A stretch of 64,000 nt of DNA from Salipiger thiooxidans (GCF_900102075.1 NZ_FNAV01000017.1:55497-119496), one strand, 5' to 3'. Shown: positions 22,630 through 32,995, counted from the stretch's first letter. Numbers and translations: made by a program. Notes: generated by a model not told the origin, from the sequence alone.

Positions 22630-24003
22630 ATGACCGCCTTCGAGGCCCTCGACCACCTTCTCGGCCAACGCTTCTCGACCTCGCTCGCCGCCCGCCGGCA
22701 GAACGCCGGAAACGAGGCACATTACCCCGAGGCCCTGCCCGACGCGGTGGCCTGCCCCGAAACCGCGGAGGAGGTCGCCGAGATCATGCGCCATTGCGCG
22801 GCCGAGGGGATCCCGGTCACCGCCTTCGGCACCGGCACCTCGCTCGAGGGCCAGCACCTCGCGATGAAGGGCGGGGTCAGCCTTGATTTCTCGCGCATGA
22901 ACAAGGTGTTGCAGATCAATGCCGAGGACATGAACGTGGTCGTCCAGCCCGGCGTCACCCGCAAGCAGCTGAACGAAGAGCTGCGCGCCTCGGGTCTCTT
23001 CTTCCCGCTCGATCCGGGCGCCGACGCCAGCCTCGGCGGCATGGCCGCAACCCGCGCCTCGGGCACCACGGCGGTGCGCTACGGCACCATGCGCGAGAAC
23101 GTGCTGGCGCTGCAGGCGGTGATGTCGGACGGCAGCCTCATCCGCACCGGCACGGCCGCGCGCAAGTCCTCGGCGGGCTACGACCTCACCCACCTGCTGG
23201 TGGGCTCCGAGGGCACGCTGGGGCTGATCACCGAGCTCACACTCAAGCTGCACGGCCTGCCCGAGGCGGTGGCCGCGGCGACCTGCCATTTCGACAGCGT
23301 GGCGGCAGCGGTCGACTGCGTGATCCTCACCATCCAGAGCGGCATCCCCATGGCGCGGATCGAGCTGGTGGACGAGATGATGGTCCGCGGCTTCAACCTG
23401 CACAGCGGCATCGGCCTGCCCGAGAAGCCACATCTCTTCCTCGAGTTCCACGGCGGCCCCGGCGCGGTGCGCGAACAGGTGGCGATGTTCCGCGAGATCG
23501 CCGAGGACGCGGGCGCCGGAGGCTGGAAGGATGCCGAGACCACCGAGGAGCGCAGCGCGCTCTGGTCGCTGCGACACGGCGCCCTTCCCGCCATCGGCGC
23601 GCTCGACCCGCGTCCCGGGCGCAAGACCTATTCGACCGACGTCTGCGTGCCGATCTCGCGGTTGGCCGAGGCGGTCTCGGTCGCGCAGGCCGAGGCCCGG
23701 GCGCGCGGCATCCTCGCCACCATCGTGGGCCACGTGGGTGATGGCAACTTCCACTGCGGCATGCGCTTCGATCCCGCCGCCCCGGCCGAGGTCGAGGCGG
23801 TGCTTGCGTTTTCCGGCGTGCTGGCGGAAACGGCGCTGCGGCTTGGCGGCACCGTGAGCGGCGAACACGGCATCGGCCTTGGCAAGCAGAAGTACATGGC
23901 GGCGGAACATGGCGCAGCACTCGACTGGATGCGGCGGGTGAAGACAGCGTTCGATCCGCAGGCTATCCTCAACCCCGGCAAGCTGTTGCCGGCGAACGAC
24001 TGA
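22630..24003 (+). CDS. FAD-linked 2-hydroxyacid (D-lactate/glycolate type) dehydrogenase
   Basis: A 457-aa GlcD/Dld-like flavoprotein. The N-terminal half is the FAD-binding domain (GTGTSLEGQ near 75; DPGADASLGGMAATRASGT near 140), and the C-terminal half has the FAD-oxidase cap with VGHVGDGNFH and EHGIGLGK. It would pass electrons from a D-2-hydroxyacid to cytochrome or quinone. There are no GlcE/GlcF partners here, so it is more like a single-subunit D-lactate dehydrogenase. Divergent from the SDR-GntR-FAH operon and 17 bases ahead of the sugar kinase. Confidence 0.85.
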   Translation: MTAFEALDHLLGQRFSTSLAARRQNAGNEAHYPEALPDAVACPETAEEVAEIMRHCAAEGIPVTAFGTGTSLEGQHLAMKGGVSLDFSRMNKVLQINAEDMNVVVQPGVTRKQLNEELRASGLFFPLDPGADASLGGMAATRASGTTAVRYGTMRENVLALQAVMSDGSLIRTGTAARKSSAGYDLTHLLVGSEGTLGLITELTLKLHGLPEAVAAATCHFDSVAAAVDCVILTIQSGIPMARIELVDEMMVRGFNLHSGIGLPEKPHLFLEFHGGPGAVREQVAMFREIAEDAGAGGWKDAETTEERSALWSLRHGALPAIGALDPRPGRKTYSTDVCVPISRLAEAVSVAQAEARARGILATIVGHVGDGNFHCGMRFDPAAPAEVEAVLAFSGVLAETALRLGGTVSGEHGIGLGKQKYMAAEHGAALDWMRRVKTAFDPQAILNPGKLLPAND

Positions 24004-24020
24004 TCAGTTTGGAGAAGGCA

Positions 24021-24935
24021 ATGGCGCAGTTTCTGGCCCTTGGCGAATGCATGGTGGAACTCTCCGGGGCTGGCGAAGGGCTGTTCCGGCGCGGCTTCGC
24101 GGGCGACACGTTCAACACCGCGTGGTACGCGCGGCGCCTGCTGCCGGCGGACTGGTCGGTGGGCTACGCCACCTGCGTCGGCAAGGACGCGATCAGCGAC
24201 GAGATGCTGGCGTTCATGGAAGGCGAAGGCGTCGACACCGCGCCGGTGCGGCGGCTCGATGACGCGACGGTGGGGCTCTACATGATCTCGCTGAACGCCG
24301 CGGGAGAGCGCAGCTTCTCGTACTGGCGCGGCCAGTCGGCGGCCAAGCGCATGGCCGAGGACCTGAAGTGGCTCGACAGCGCGCTCAAGGGCCGCGACAT
24401 GATCCACTTCTCGGCGATCACGCTGGCGATCCTGCCGCCGAAAAGCCGCGAGTTCTTCTGCGGCGCGCTGGCCCGGGCCCGCAGCAAGGGCGCCATCGTC
24501 TCGTTCGACACCAACCTGCGCCCGGCGCTCTGGGAGAGCGTCGAGGCGATGAAGGCAGGCCTGATGATGGGCGCGCGCACCGCCGACATCGTGCTGCCGT
24601 CCTTCGACGAGGAAGAGACGCTTTTCGGCGACACCTCGCCGGCGCAGACGCTCGAGCGCTACCGCGGCCAGGGCGCCGACATGGTGGCGGTCAAGCAGGG
24701 CGGCGGCGACCTCGTGCTCTGGCAGAAGGACAGCGGCGATCTCGTGGTCCCCGCCCGCCCGGTCGAGACCGTAGTGGACAGCACCGCCGCGGGCGACAGC
24801 TTTGCCGCGGGCCTGCTGGCCGGGCTCGCGATGGGCCAGTCGCTGCGCGATGCCGCCGAGCAGGCCATGGGGCTTGCCTCGCGGGTGATCCAGTCGCGCG
24901 GCGCGCTGGTGCCCGAGGCCGCCATCCCGGCCTGA
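24021..24935 (+). CDS. kdgK: PfkB-family sugar kinase, 2-keto-3-deoxygluconate kinase type
   Basis: A 304-aa ribokinase-fold enzyme. It shows the PfkB signature DSTAAGDSFAAGLLAG with the catalytic base Asp259, and DTNLRPALW typical of KDG kinases, which make KDPG for the Entner-Doudoroff route. The ATG at 24021 is favoured over the TTG at 24009 because GGAG lies 6 bases before it. Likely cotranscribed with the FAD dehydrogenase. Confidence 0.82.
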   Translation: MAQFLALGECMVELSGAGEGLFRRGFAGDTFNTAWYARRLLPADWSVGYATCVGKDAISDEMLAFMEGEGVDTAPVRRLDDATVGLYMISLNAAGERSFSYWRGQSAAKRMAEDLKWLDSALKGRDMIHFSAITLAILPPKSREFFCGALARARSKGAIVSFDTNLRPALWESVEAMKAGLMMGARTADIVLPSFDEEETLFGDTSPAQTLERYRGQGADMVAVKQGGGDLVLWQKDSGDLVVPARPVETVVDSTAAGDSFAAGLLAGLAMGQSLRDAAEQAMGLASRVIQSRGALVPEAAIPA

Positions 24936-24982
24936 CCGGTTTCTGTCTCTGATATGACAAACGGCTGAGCCGAGCGCCCGGC

Positions 24983-25783
24983 TCAGCCTTGCAGGCGCCC
25001 CGACGCGAGGGCGGCGCGAAGTCCCGGGAGCCAGCCAAGACCGGCACTGGTGTCCGCGCCCCGCGGCCGGTACTCGGCCCCCACCGCGCCCGCGTAGCCT
25101 GCCTGGGCAAACCCCCTCAGAAGCCGTTCGTAGCAGAGCTCGCCGCCGTCCGGTTCGCCCCGGTCGGGCACGGCGGCGATCTGCACGTGGCCGATGTCTG
25201 GCAGGTGATCGGCGAAGCGCCGGGTCAGGTCTCCCTGCATGATCTGCAGGTGATAGCAATCGAAGAGAATCTTCAGATTGTCGCGACCGACGGCGGCGAG
25301 GGTCTCGGCGGCCGCTTCGATCAGCGAGAGATGGTAGCCCGGCGCGTCGCGGCTGTTGATGGGCTCGATCAGGACCGACATGCCCTCTGCCGCCGCGAGA
25401 TCGCAGGCAAGGCCAAGCGTGGCGCGGAAGCACTGCTCGGCCCCGGGCGCGCCCTGCGAGCGGCCCGCCATCACGTGCACCGCGCCCGCGCCGATCGCGG
25501 CGCCGTAGCTCACCGCCTGCCGCACCGCCGCCTGCGCCTCGGCCTCGCGCCCGGGCAGGGCGGCGAGGCCGAACTCGCCCGCGGCGATGTCGCCGGGCAC
25601 GGTGTTGAGCGAGACCATGCGCAGGCCGGTCTCGTGCAGGGCATCGCGCAGGGCGGCGGCCGGGGTGTCATAGGGGAAGTGACACTCCACCGCATCGAAA
25701 CCGTCGGCCTTCGCGGCCCGGATGCGGTCGGGAAGTGGCAGCTCGGTGTAGAGAAACCCGAGATTGGCGGAGATCTGCATCAT
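24983..25783 (-). CDS. Hydroxypyruvate isomerase / 2-oxotetronate isomerase family
   Basis: A 266-aa TIM-barrel sugar-isomerase protein of the Hyi/OtnI group. The metal-binding and catalytic pattern is visible in VLIEPINSRDAPGYHL, LKILFDCYHLQIMQGDL, GHVQIA and VGAEYRPRG. It would convert hydroxypyruvate to tartronate semialdehyde or isomerise a 2-oxotetronate. It fits the sugar-acid theme of 20-25 kb. Start may be either of two adjacent ATGs. Confidence 0.82.
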   Translation of the reverse strand: MMQISANLGFLYTELPLPDRIRAAKADGFDAVECHFPYDTPAAALRDALHETGLRMVSLNTVPGDIAAGEFGLAALPGREAEAQAAVRQAVSYGAAIGAGAVHVMAGRSQGAPGAEQCFRATLGLACDLAAAEGMSVLIEPINSRDAPGYHLSLIEAAAETLAAVGRDNLKILFDCYHLQIMQGDLTRRFADHLPDIGHVQIAAVPDRGEPDGGELCYERLLRGFAQAGYAGAVGAEYRPRGADTSAGLGWLPGLRAALASGRLQG

Positions 25784-25814
25784 CTGGCCCCGTGCCCGTG
25801 GAACGGTCGGAGAC

Positions 25815-25864
25815 GAGGGGCTCTGCCCCTCGCGCTCCCCGGGATATTTGAGGCCAAAGGAAGG
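25815..25864 (-). repeat. Intergenic hairpin repeat, variant type
   Basis: GAGGGGC/GCCCCTC hairpin with a TCT loop, followed by CTCCCCGGGATATTTGAGG and CCAAAGGAAG. The layout matches the 36291 copy (GGGGGC-TCT-GCCCCC, then CTCCCCCGGAGTTTG), but the tail differs. Found 14 bases past the ychF stop. This tail is a common post-gene element in Rhodobacteraceae. Confidence 0.65.
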
Positions 25865-25877
25865 TGCGGGTCCAGCC

Positions 25878-26975
25878 TCAGGTGTTGAAGAGGAAGTGGA
25901 GGACGTCGCCGTCCTTGACCGTATAGGTCTTGCCCTCGGCGCGCATCTTGCCCGCTTCCTTGGCCCCCGCCTCGCCCTTGTTGGCGACGAAATCCTCGTA
26001 GGCGATGGTCTCGGCGCGGATGAAGCCCTTCTCGAAATCGCCGTGGATCACCCCCGCCGCCTGCGGCGCCAGCGTGCCCTTGCGGATCGTCCAGGCGCGC
26101 GCCTCCTTGGGGCCGACGGTGAAGTAGGTCTCGAGGTGCAGCAGCTCGTAGCCGGCGCGGATCAGACGGTCGAGACCGGCCTCCTCGAGCCCGAGCTCGG
26201 AGAGGAACATCTCGGCCTCCTCGGCGTCGAGCTGGCTGATCTCTTCCTCGATCTTGGCCGAGATCACCACGTGGGCGTTGCCCTGCTCGGCGGCCATCCT
26301 GGCGACCGCCTCGGAGAGCGCGTTGCCGGTGGCGGCCTCGTCCTCGTCGACGTTGCAGACGTAGAGCACGGGCTTCGAGGTCAGCAGCTGCAGCATCTTC
26401 CACTGCTTGAGGTCCTCGGCATCAACCTCGACGAGGCGTGCGGGCTTGCCCTGCTCGAGCATCTCGAGCGCGGCCTTCATCAGGCGCTCCTGCTGCACCG
26501 CCTCCTTGTCGCCGCCCCGCACCTTGCGCACGATGTTCTGCAGGCGCTTCTCGAGGCTCTCCATGTCGGCGATGATGAGCTCGGTCTCGATGGTCTCGGC
26601 GTCCGACACCGGGTCGACGCGGCCGTCGACGTGAGTGACGTCGTCATCCTCGAAGCAGCGCAGCACGTGGGCGATGGCGTCGGTCTCGCGAATGTTGGCG
26701 AGGAACTGGTTGCCGAGGCCCTCGCCCTTGGAGGCGCCCTTCACCAGCCCCGCGATGTCCACGAAGGTCATGCGCGTCGGGATGATGCTCTGCGACTTGG
26801 CGATGGACGCCAGCGTGTCGAGCCGCGCGTCCGGCACCGCCACCTCGCCCACGTTGGGCTCGATGGTGCAGAACGGGAAGTTGGCCGCCTGCGCCGCGGC
26901 GGTCTTCGTCAGCGCGTTGAAGAGGGTCGACTTGCCGACGTTCGGCAGACCCACGATCCCCATGCGAAATCCCAT
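25878..26975 (-). CDS. ychF: Redox-regulated ATPase YchF
   Basis: A 365-aa OBG-type P-loop protein that prefers ATP and binds ribosomes. The G1 motif GLPNVGKS is at 9-16, followed by the helical arm and the C-terminal TGS domain ([17 protein letters not shown]). Full length and highly conserved. Single gene. Confidence 0.97.
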   Translation of the reverse strand: MGFRMGIVGLPNVGKSTLFNALTKTAAAQAANFPFCTIEPNVGEVAVPDARLDTLASIAKSQSIIPTRMTFVDIAGLVKGASKGEGLGNQFLANIRETDAIAHVLRCFEDDDVTHVDGRVDPVSDAETIETELIIADMESLEKRLQNIVRKVRGGDKEAVQQERLMKAALEMLEQGKPARLVEVDAEDLKQWKMLQLLTSKPVLYVCNVDEDEAATGNALSEAVARMAAEQGNAHVVISAKIEEEISQLDAEEAEMFLSELGLEEAGLDRLIRAGYELLHLETYFTVGPKEARAWTIRKGTLAPQAAGVIHGDFEKGFIRAETIAYEDFVANKGEAGAKEAGKMRAEGKTYTVKDGDVLHFLFNT

Positions 26976-27103
26976 GTCCCGCTCCTCTGGCTAGGGTTTG
27001 GCGCCTTCCAAGGCATTTTCCGAGACGCTTTATGCGGCACGGCGCGCGAGCGCAAGGACCCGCCTCCGGTCGAGGTCGGGACCCGAACGCCGCGGCGGCA
27101 GGA

Positions 27104-28462
27104 TCAGGCGCGCCCGAAGGCGGGCATCGCCTGTCCCCAGAACCGGTGCAGCAGCAGCACCGCGGCGGTGCCGAGGCCGATCACCAGACCGAACCAGACG
27201 CCGGTGACGCCGAAGCCCGCCACGAAGCCAAGCACGTAGGCCGAGGGCAGCCCAAGGCCCCAGTAGGCGATGGTGGCGATCTTCATCGGGCCGCGGGTGT
27301 CCTGCAGGCCGCGCAGCAGCCCCAGCGCTACCACCTGCAGCGCGTCGACCAGCTGGAAGATCGCGGCGACCTTCAGCAGCGACACGCCGATGGCGATGAT
27401 CTGGTCGCGCTCGGGGTCGTCGGGCGACAGGAAGAGGCCGATCAGGTGCTCGGGGATGGTGAGGAAGGCGGTGATGGTGAACATCGCCGCGATCACCGAC
27501 ATCAGGAAGACCGTGTGCGCATCGCGCAGCAGGAACCCCGCCTTGCGCCGGCCGCGGGCCTGCCCCGCGCGCACCGTCGCCACGTTGGCAAGTCCGAGGT
27601 GGACCATGAAGGTGGCGGCCGAGAGCTGCAGCGCGATGCCATGGGCGGCGAGCGGCGCGGCGCCGATCCAGCCGATCAGAATGGCGGTCGCGGCGAAGAG
27701 CGCGACCTCGGCCAGCGTCGTCAGCCCGATGGGCCAGCCAAGCGCGAAGACCTCACGCAGCATCTCGGTGTCGGGCTTCCAGAAGCGCTGCCAGAGCGTG
27801 TACTGGGGCAGGCTGAGGCGGGCGTAGGCGATCACCCCCGCCAGCGACACGCCGTGCGAGACCAGCGACGCGATGGCCGCGCCGCGGATGCCGAGCTCGG
27901 GTGCGCCCCAGTTGCCGAAGATCAGCGCGTAGTTGGCGAAACCGTTGGCGACGGCGGCAAAGACGGTGATCCAGAACACCACGCGGGTGTGCTCGAGCGC
28001 CGCGAGGAAGCTCTTGAAGACCATGACGCCGAGCGCCGGCAGCAGCCCCCAGCCCGCGACCCGCAGGTAGACCTGCGCGTCCAGCGCCACGCTGCGCTCC
28101 TGCCCGAGCAGGCCCAGGATCGGCGCCGAGAACCAGAGCAGCGGCATGACGCAGGCGAAGAAGCCGATCGAGAGCCACAGCCCCATGCGGGTGGCGCGGC
28201 GGATCTGGGTGTGGTCGCCCCTGGAATCGTACTCGGCGACCATCGGCATGACGGCCCACGCAAAGCCCGACCCGAACAGGAAGAACACCGAGAACACTGT
28301 CGAGGCCAGCGTCAGTGCCGCCAGTTCGTCGACCCCGTAGCGCCCGATCATTGCCGTGTCGGTAAAGCTGATGGCAAGCTGCGCCAGATGGCCTCCGATC
28401 AGCGGAAGGCCAAGGAACAGGATCGCGCGGGCATGCCGGCGGTATGGGAGCGTCTCGTTCAT
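27104..28462 (-). CDS. MATE-family multidrug efflux transporter
   Basis: A 452-aa polytopic membrane protein with about twelve hydrophobic segments and MATE/NorM motifs in both halves (SFTDTAMIGRYG near the N-terminus, ALGLLRGLQDTRGPM in the second half). It exports cationic compounds in exchange for Na+ or H+. No regulator next to it. Confidence 0.92.
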   Translation of the reverse strand: MNETLPYRRHARAILFLGLPLIGGHLAQLAISFTDTAMIGRYGVDELAALTLASTVFSVFFLFGSGFAWAVMPMVAEYDSRGDHTQIRRATRMGLWLSIGFFACVMPLLWFSAPILGLLGQERSVALDAQVYLRVAGWGLLPALGVMVFKSFLAALEHTRVVFWITVFAAVANGFANYALIFGNWGAPELGIRGAAIASLVSHGVSLAGVIAYARLSLPQYTLWQRFWKPDTEMLREVFALGWPIGLTTLAEVALFAATAILIGWIGAAPLAAHGIALQLSAATFMVHLGLANVATVRAGQARGRRKAGFLLRDAHTVFLMSVIAAMFTITAFLTIPEHLIGLFLSPDDPERDQIIAIGVSLLKVAAIFQLVDALQVVALGLLRGLQDTRGPMKIATIAYWGLGLPSAYVLGFVAGFGVTGVWFGLVIGLGTAAVLLLHRFWGQAMPAFGRA

Positions 28463-28620
28463 GTCGGGGCTCTAGCGGGGGTCAAAGTTCGCGACAAGCC
28501 CAAGAATTAGGCAGCGGCGAAGCCACCCGCCTTACGCGATAAATCTGACACTGTGAAGCCCCTTTGCGTGTGTCCCACGCGTCATTCTCTTACCCGCCCG
28601 CGTTGCGGCGGGTTGCGGGA

Positions 28621-29535
28621 TCAGAGCGCGCGCAGCACGAACTGCGTGGCGAGGATGGCGATCACCGCGCCGGCGGTGGCCTCGATGCCCCCCGTCACGC
28701 GCAGCGCCTGCGGGCCGGTGGCGAAGCGCGCCAGCGTGCCTTCGCGGAAGGTGACCGAGGCCAGCGCCACCGCCAGCGTAACCGAGGCAGTACCGAGCCC
28801 CATGGCGAAGGCGCCGGAGATGCCGGCGGTGTCGAGCCCCATGCGCCATGTCAGGATCAGCAGGAACACCGCGCCGGTGCAGGGGCGGATGGCAATGGCG
28901 CCGATCAGCAGCAGCGCATCGCGCAGCCCCTCGACCCGCTCGACCTGCTCGGGCGTCGGCCCATGGGCGTGGCCGCAGGTGGCGCAGGTGCCGTCGTGAT
29001 CGTGATGGTGGTGATCGTGGTGGTCGTGATGCTCCGCGCCCTGCCCCGGCCAGAGCTTGCGCAGTCCGCGCAGCAGCAGCCAGACGCCGATGGCCCCGAT
29101 GGCCGCGTAGCTCGCCGGTTCGAACCAGCGGTCCGCCGCGTCGGTAAGCTGCTCGCGCCCCCAGCCAAGCGCGAAGACGCCGCCGTAGACCAGCAGCACT
29201 GCGGCCGCAGATTGCGCGAGGCTCGAGACCAGCGCCAGCCCCGAGAGCCGCAGCAGCGGCACCCGGCGCCCGACGCCGTAGCCTCCGATCAAGAGCTTGC
29301 CGTGCCCCGGGCCCGCGGCGTGGAAGAACCCGTAGGCAAAGCAGAGCGCCAGCAGCCCGAGAAGCGCCCCGGGCTCGCCGCTGCGCAGCCCGCGCAGCGC
29401 GCCGGCCATCGCGACCTGCGCCTCGCGCTGGCCCTCGACCGCGGCGCGCGCCAGCACGTCGGCGCCGCCGAAGCCCCAGAGCCAGATCGCCAGCACCGCC
29501 ACGAGGGCGGCGCCGGTCAGGAGTACGGTTCGCAT
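28621..29535 (-). CDS. Nickel/cobalt transporter, NicO/RcnA family
   Basis: A 304-aa inner-membrane protein with six or so hydrophobic segments, the motif [15 protein letters not shown] in the second segment and a histidine-rich cytoplasmic loop at about 168-192 ([23 protein letters not shown]) likely to bind metal. Overlaps the upstream DUF1007 gene by 19 bases, the usual pairing for this uptake or efflux system. Confidence 0.88.
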   Translation of the reverse strand: MRTVLLTGAALVAVLAIWLWGFGGADVLARAAVEGQREAQVAMAGALRGLRSGEPGALLGLLALCFAYGFFHAAGPGHGKLLIGGYGVGRRVPLLRLSGLALVSSLAQSAAAVLLVYGGVFALGWGREQLTDAADRWFEPASYAAIGAIGVWLLLRGLRKLWPGQGAEHHDHHDHHHHDHDGTCATCGHAHGPTPEQVERVEGLRDALLLIGAIAIRPCTGAVFLLILTWRMGLDTAGISGAFAMGLGTASVTLAVALASVTFREGTLARFATGPQALRVTGGIEATAGAVIAILATQFVLRAL

Positions 29536-30149
29536 GTCAGCATGATCCGGTCGGCGTAGTGGATGCCCACCTCGAGCACCTCGAACTGGTCCTCTGGCAC
29601 GCGCATCAGCTCGGCCTGCACTGCGGCCTCGGCGGCGTCGAGGTCGGCAGCGACGATCTCGGCGCGGCAGGGCGCGGGCACCGTGATCTCCGGGTCGAGG
29701 GTGTAGGCCACGTAGTAGCTCGGGTCGTATTGCAGGATCTCGAGCCCGTCGGCGGCGACCGGCTCCAGCGGCCGGAAATGCGCGGAGAGGATGCGCCCGT
29801 CCTCGACCGTCACACCGCGCGGCTCGGGCGTGCCGGGCGCCAGCTTGCGGCCGTCGTCGTAGAGATAGATGTCACCCTCGAAATCCTCGGGCCAGTTGTC
29901 GAGCTCGAAGCCCTGCAGGATGGCAAGCTCGTCCTCGGTCAGCACGCCGTCGCCGTCGGGATCGAGGCCCATGTCCTCGAGCAGCATGAGGGTGAAGAAC
30001 TCGTCATAGGCCCAGTGCAGCTCGATCCCGGTCACGCGCTGGTTTTCGTCGAGCACCACCCGCAGCGTCGTGTCGACGAAGACATGCGGGTGCGCGACGG
30101 CCTGCGCGGCGGGCAAGAGAGACAGAAGGCAGGCAAGCAGACGTTTCAT
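29517..30149 (-). CDS. DUF1007 family periplasmic protein
   Basis: A 210-aa exported protein with the signal peptide [19 protein letters not shown] followed by HPHVFVDT, a metal-binding-like N-terminus. An EF-hand-like [12 protein letters not shown] lies near residue 60. Members accompany NicO-type Ni/Co transporters and probably handle the metal in the periplasm. The ATG at 30149 is used because it starts the signal peptide. Confidence 0.85.
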   Translation of the reverse strand: MKRLLACLLSLLPAAQAVAHPHVFVDTTLRVVLDENQRVTGIELHWAYDEFFTLMLLEDMGLDPDGDGVLTEDELAILQGFELDNWPEDFEGDIYLYDDGRKLAPGTPEPRGVTVEDGRILSAHFRPLEPVAADGLEILQYDPSYYVAYTLDPEITVPAPCRAEIVAADLDAAEAAVQAELMRVPEDQFEVLEVGIHYADRIMLTCEPYS

Positions 30150-30260
30150 GAGACGCAACTATCCACGGGGCCCGTGCGTTGACAAGTCCGTGGGGAGACG
30201 CCCGTGCAGGATCGTGCTAGCGTCCCCCTGTTTTGTTTTGAGTCATATTGGAGATGCGCG

Positions 30261-30902
30261 ATGCCCGCGCAAATAGAACTTTGCAACTTCGCGCCACAAG
30301 TGCGCAATTTTATGGAAGAACTTGCACGCAACAACGACCGGGAATGGTTCCGTGCCCAGAAGGCGCGCTACGATTCAGAGGTGAAGCGGCCGGCCGAGCG
30401 CCTGCTGCTGAGCGTGACGAGGTGGCTGGAATCCGCCAATGGCCTGCCGGTCCGGAGCAAGCTCTTCCGTCCCCATCGCGATGTCCGCTTCTCGCAGGAC
30501 AAGACGCCCTATTACACCCACCTGCACGCCGCATGGTCGGTGCCCGACGGGCGCGCCTGGTATTTCGGCCTGTCGCCGGACTATGCCACCGCGGGTTGCG
30601 GCGTCATGGCCTTTGACGAGGCACAGCTGCTGCGCTGGCGGCGGGCGGTGGACGGCCCCGCCGGCGCCCGCCTCGAGGCGCTGGTGGCCGAGACCGGGGT
30701 GCGGATGAACGCGCCCGATCTCGCCGAGGTGCCCGAGCCCTACCCGCCGGACCACCCGCGCGCGGCGCTCCTGCAGCGCAGCGGCTGCGTGCTCTGGCTC
30801 GACGACCTCTTCGACGCGCTGAGCCCCGACCCGGGCGTCGGGCTCACCGCCGCATTCGGGCGGCTGCAGCCGCTGCAGGACTGGCTCGGCGACCACCTCT
30901 GA
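30261..30902 (+). CDS. DUF2461 family protein
   Basis: A 213-aa cytoplasmic protein of the DUF2461/TIGR02453 family (FMEELARNNDREWFRAQKARYD; FRPHRDVRFSQDKTPYYTHLHA), widespread but uncharacterised. GGAG lies 7-10 bases before the ATG at 30261. Converges with ppk2. Confidence 0.85.
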   Translation: MPAQIELCNFAPQVRNFMEELARNNDREWFRAQKARYDSEVKRPAERLLLSVTRWLESANGLPVRSKLFRPHRDVRFSQDKTPYYTHLHAAWSVPDGRAWYFGLSPDYATAGCGVMAFDEAQLLRWRRAVDGPAGARLEALVAETGVRMNAPDLAEVPEPYPPDHPRAALLQRSGCVLWLDDLFDALSPDPGVGLTAAFGRLQPLQDWLGDHL

Positions 30903-30917
30903 CTGCAAGGCGCCCTG

Positions 30918-30940
30918 CGGGACGGGCTCAGCTCGTCCCG
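30918..30940. terminator. Hairpin between convergent DUF2461 and ppk2 genes
   Basis: A 10-bp stem with one G-T pair, CGGGACGGGC against GCTCGTCCCG, with a 3-base loop. It includes the ppk2 stop codon. No T-run on either side, so termination strength is uncertain. Confidence 0.4.
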
Positions 30941-31908
30941 TGGCGGATGCCCGGGTGCAGCGCGGTGCCGAGGATATGGTCCGAGCGATGGATCACGTGC
31001 GCCGCGCCGCCGACGATCAGCGGATCGGGCGGGGTGACGATCTTCCGGTCCTTGTCAGGGTAGTCGATCATCGTCAGGAAGTGGCGCATGCAGTTCAGCC
31101 GTGCGCGCTTCTTGTCGTCGGACTTCACCACGACCCAGGGCGAATCCGCGGTGTCGGTGTAGAAGAACATGGCCTCCTTGGCCTCGGTGTAATCGTCCCA
31201 CTTGTCGAGGCTGGCCTTGTCGATGGGCGACAGCTTCCACTGTTTCAAAGGATCGGTCTCGCGGCTCTTGAAGCGGCGGCGCTGCTCCTCCTGCGTGACC
31301 GAGAACCAGTACTTGAAGAGCCTGAGCCCCGAGCGCACCAGCATTCGCTCGAGATCGGGGGTCTGGCGCATGAATTCCAGGTAGTCGTTTGGCGCGCAGA
31401 ACCCCATGACGCGCTCGACCCCGGCGCGGTTGTACCAGGAGCGGTCGTAGAGCACGATTTCACCGGCGGTGGGCAGGTGCTCGATATAGCGCTGGAAGTA
31501 CCACTGGCCACGCTCCACGTCCGACGGCTTGTTCAGCGCCACGACCCGGGCATGGCGCGGGTTGAGATGCTCGGTGAAGCGCTTGATGGTGCCGCCCTTG
31601 CCGGCGGCGTCGCGGCCCTCGAAAAGCAGCACGAAGCGCTGCCCGGTCTCCTGAATCCAGAGCTGCGCCTTCAGCAGCTCCGCCTGCAGCTGCGCCTTCT
31701 GCCGTTCGTAGCTTCGGCGCGAGAGCTTGCTGTCGTAGGGATAGGCGCCGGTCTCGAAGGCGTAACGGATCTCGTCCGGGGTCGGCGCGGCGCGGCGCCC
31801 GGCCTGCCCGCCGGGGCGCGGCGCCTCCGGCCCGCTGTCCGGCGCCGGGTCGGTGCCGGGCGACGGGAGGTCCTCGGGAAGCCCGTCGGGGGGCGGCGTG
31901 TCGGTCAT
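30928..31908 (-). CDS. ppk2: Polyphosphate kinase 2
   Basis: Transfers phosphate between polyphosphate and nucleotides. A 326-aa single-domain PPK2: Walker A GRDAAGKGG at 98-106, lid module with YDRSWYNRAGVERVMGF near 153-169. The first 45 residues are Pro/Gly-rich and probably disordered. The start at 31908 (MTDTPPPDG) is favoured since upstream in-frame sequence is unlike the family. Which nucleotide it prefers (class I, II or III) cannot be read with confidence. Confidence 0.93.
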   Translation of the reverse strand: MTDTPPPDGLPEDLPSPGTDPAPDSGPEAPRPGGQAGRRAAPTPDEIRYAFETGAYPYDSKLSRRSYERQKAQLQAELLKAQLWIQETGQRFVLLFEGRDAAGKGGTIKRFTEHLNPRHARVVALNKPSDVERGQWYFQRYIEHLPTAGEIVLYDRSWYNRAGVERVMGFCAPNDYLEFMRQTPDLERMLVRSGLRLFKYWFSVTQEEQRRRFKSRETDPLKQWKLSPIDKASLDKWDDYTEAKEAMFFYTDTADSPWVVVKSDDKKRARLNCMRHFLTMIDYPDKDRKIVTPPDPLIVGGAAHVIHRSDHILGTALHPGIRHGTS

Positions 31909-32064
31909 GCTGGGCCTTTCCTTCCGGGGCGCATCGGCCCCCTCCCGCCCAGCCTGTAAGGCCGCCACGACGCTGTCAACAAAGCGTCTGCCCGGGTGCC
32001 CGGAGGCATTGCTTTTCGCCTGCCATTCCGGCAGACCTGCCCCGACCATCAGGGAAGGACGCTC

Positions 32065-32856
32065 ATGACCCGCATCGACGCCAAATTCGCCGCACTGAAA
32101 GCCGAAGGGAAGAAGGCGTTCGTCGCCTACGTGATGGCGGGCGACCCGGATTACGACGCCTCGCTCGAGGTGGTGAAGGGCCTGCCGGACGCCGGCGTCG
32201 ACATCATCGAGCTGGGCCTGCCGTTCACCGACCCGATGGCCGACGGCCCGACGATCCAGCTTGCCGGCCAGCGCGCCCTCGAGGCCGGCATGACGCTCGA
32301 GCGGACACTGCAGTTCGTGCGCGACTTCCGCGCCGGCGACGACACCACGCCGATCGTGCTGATGGGCTACTACAACCCGATCTACAACCGCGGCGTCGAC
32401 ACCTTCCTCGCCGACGCGCGCGCGGCCGGAATCGACGGGCTGATCGTGGTCGACCTGCCCCCCGAGGAAGACGAAGAGCTCTGCATCCCCGCGCAGGCCG
32501 CCGGGCTCAACTTCATCCGCCTCGCCACCCCCACCACAGATGAACGGCGCCTGCCGAAGGTGCTGCAGAACACCAGCGGCTTCGTCTACTACGTGTCGAT
32601 CACCGGCATCACCGGCGCCGCCGCGGCAGAGGCCACCGACGTCGGCCCCGAGGTCGCCCGGATCAAGGCCGCAACCGACCTGCCGGTGATCGTGGGCTTC
32701 GGCATCCGCACCCCCGAGACCGCCGAAAGCATCGCCGGCGTCGCCGACGGCTGCGTCGTGGGCTCGGCCATCGTGGGCGCCCAGGCCGAGGGCAAACCCG
32801 CCGCCGAAGTGCTGGCCTTCGTGAAATCCCTCAGCGACGGCGCCCACCGCGCCTGA
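32065..32856 (+). CDS. trpA: Tryptophan synthase alpha chain
   Basis: Splits indole-3-glycerol phosphate to indole, which is channelled to TrpB. At 263 aa the catalytic Glu49 and Asp60 align exactly with the E. coli numbering ([16 protein letters not shown]). GGGAAGG lies before the ATG. trpB and trpF are not beside it, so the trp genes are split in this genome. Confidence 0.97.
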   Translation: MTRIDAKFAALKAEGKKAFVAYVMAGDPDYDASLEVVKGLPDAGVDIIELGLPFTDPMADGPTIQLAGQRALEAGMTLERTLQFVRDFRAGDDTTPIVLMGYYNPIYNRGVDTFLADARAAGIDGLIVVDLPPEEDEELCIPAQAAGLNFIRLATPTTDERRLPKVLQNTSGFVYYVSITGITGAAAAEATDVGPEVARIKAATDLPVIVGFGIRTPETAESIAGVADGCVVGSAIVGAQAEGKPAAEVLAFVKSLSDGAHRA

Positions 32857-32995
32857 CCGCCCACGCCACGTTCCGGACGGCGCGCCCCAAACGCGCCGTC
32901 CAGCCCACCCTCGGCGCACCTCCCGAACCCCGACACGCTCACGAAACCGAAAAGAGCGCGACCTCCCGGCCGCGCCCCTGAACCCTCTTCCGAGC
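32857..32995. other. Non-coding sequence after trpA
   Basis: No gene seen. Short GC-rich inverted segments (GGCGCGCC near 32880) follow the trpA stop but no clear terminator. Runs into an interspersed repeat. Confidence 0.4.
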
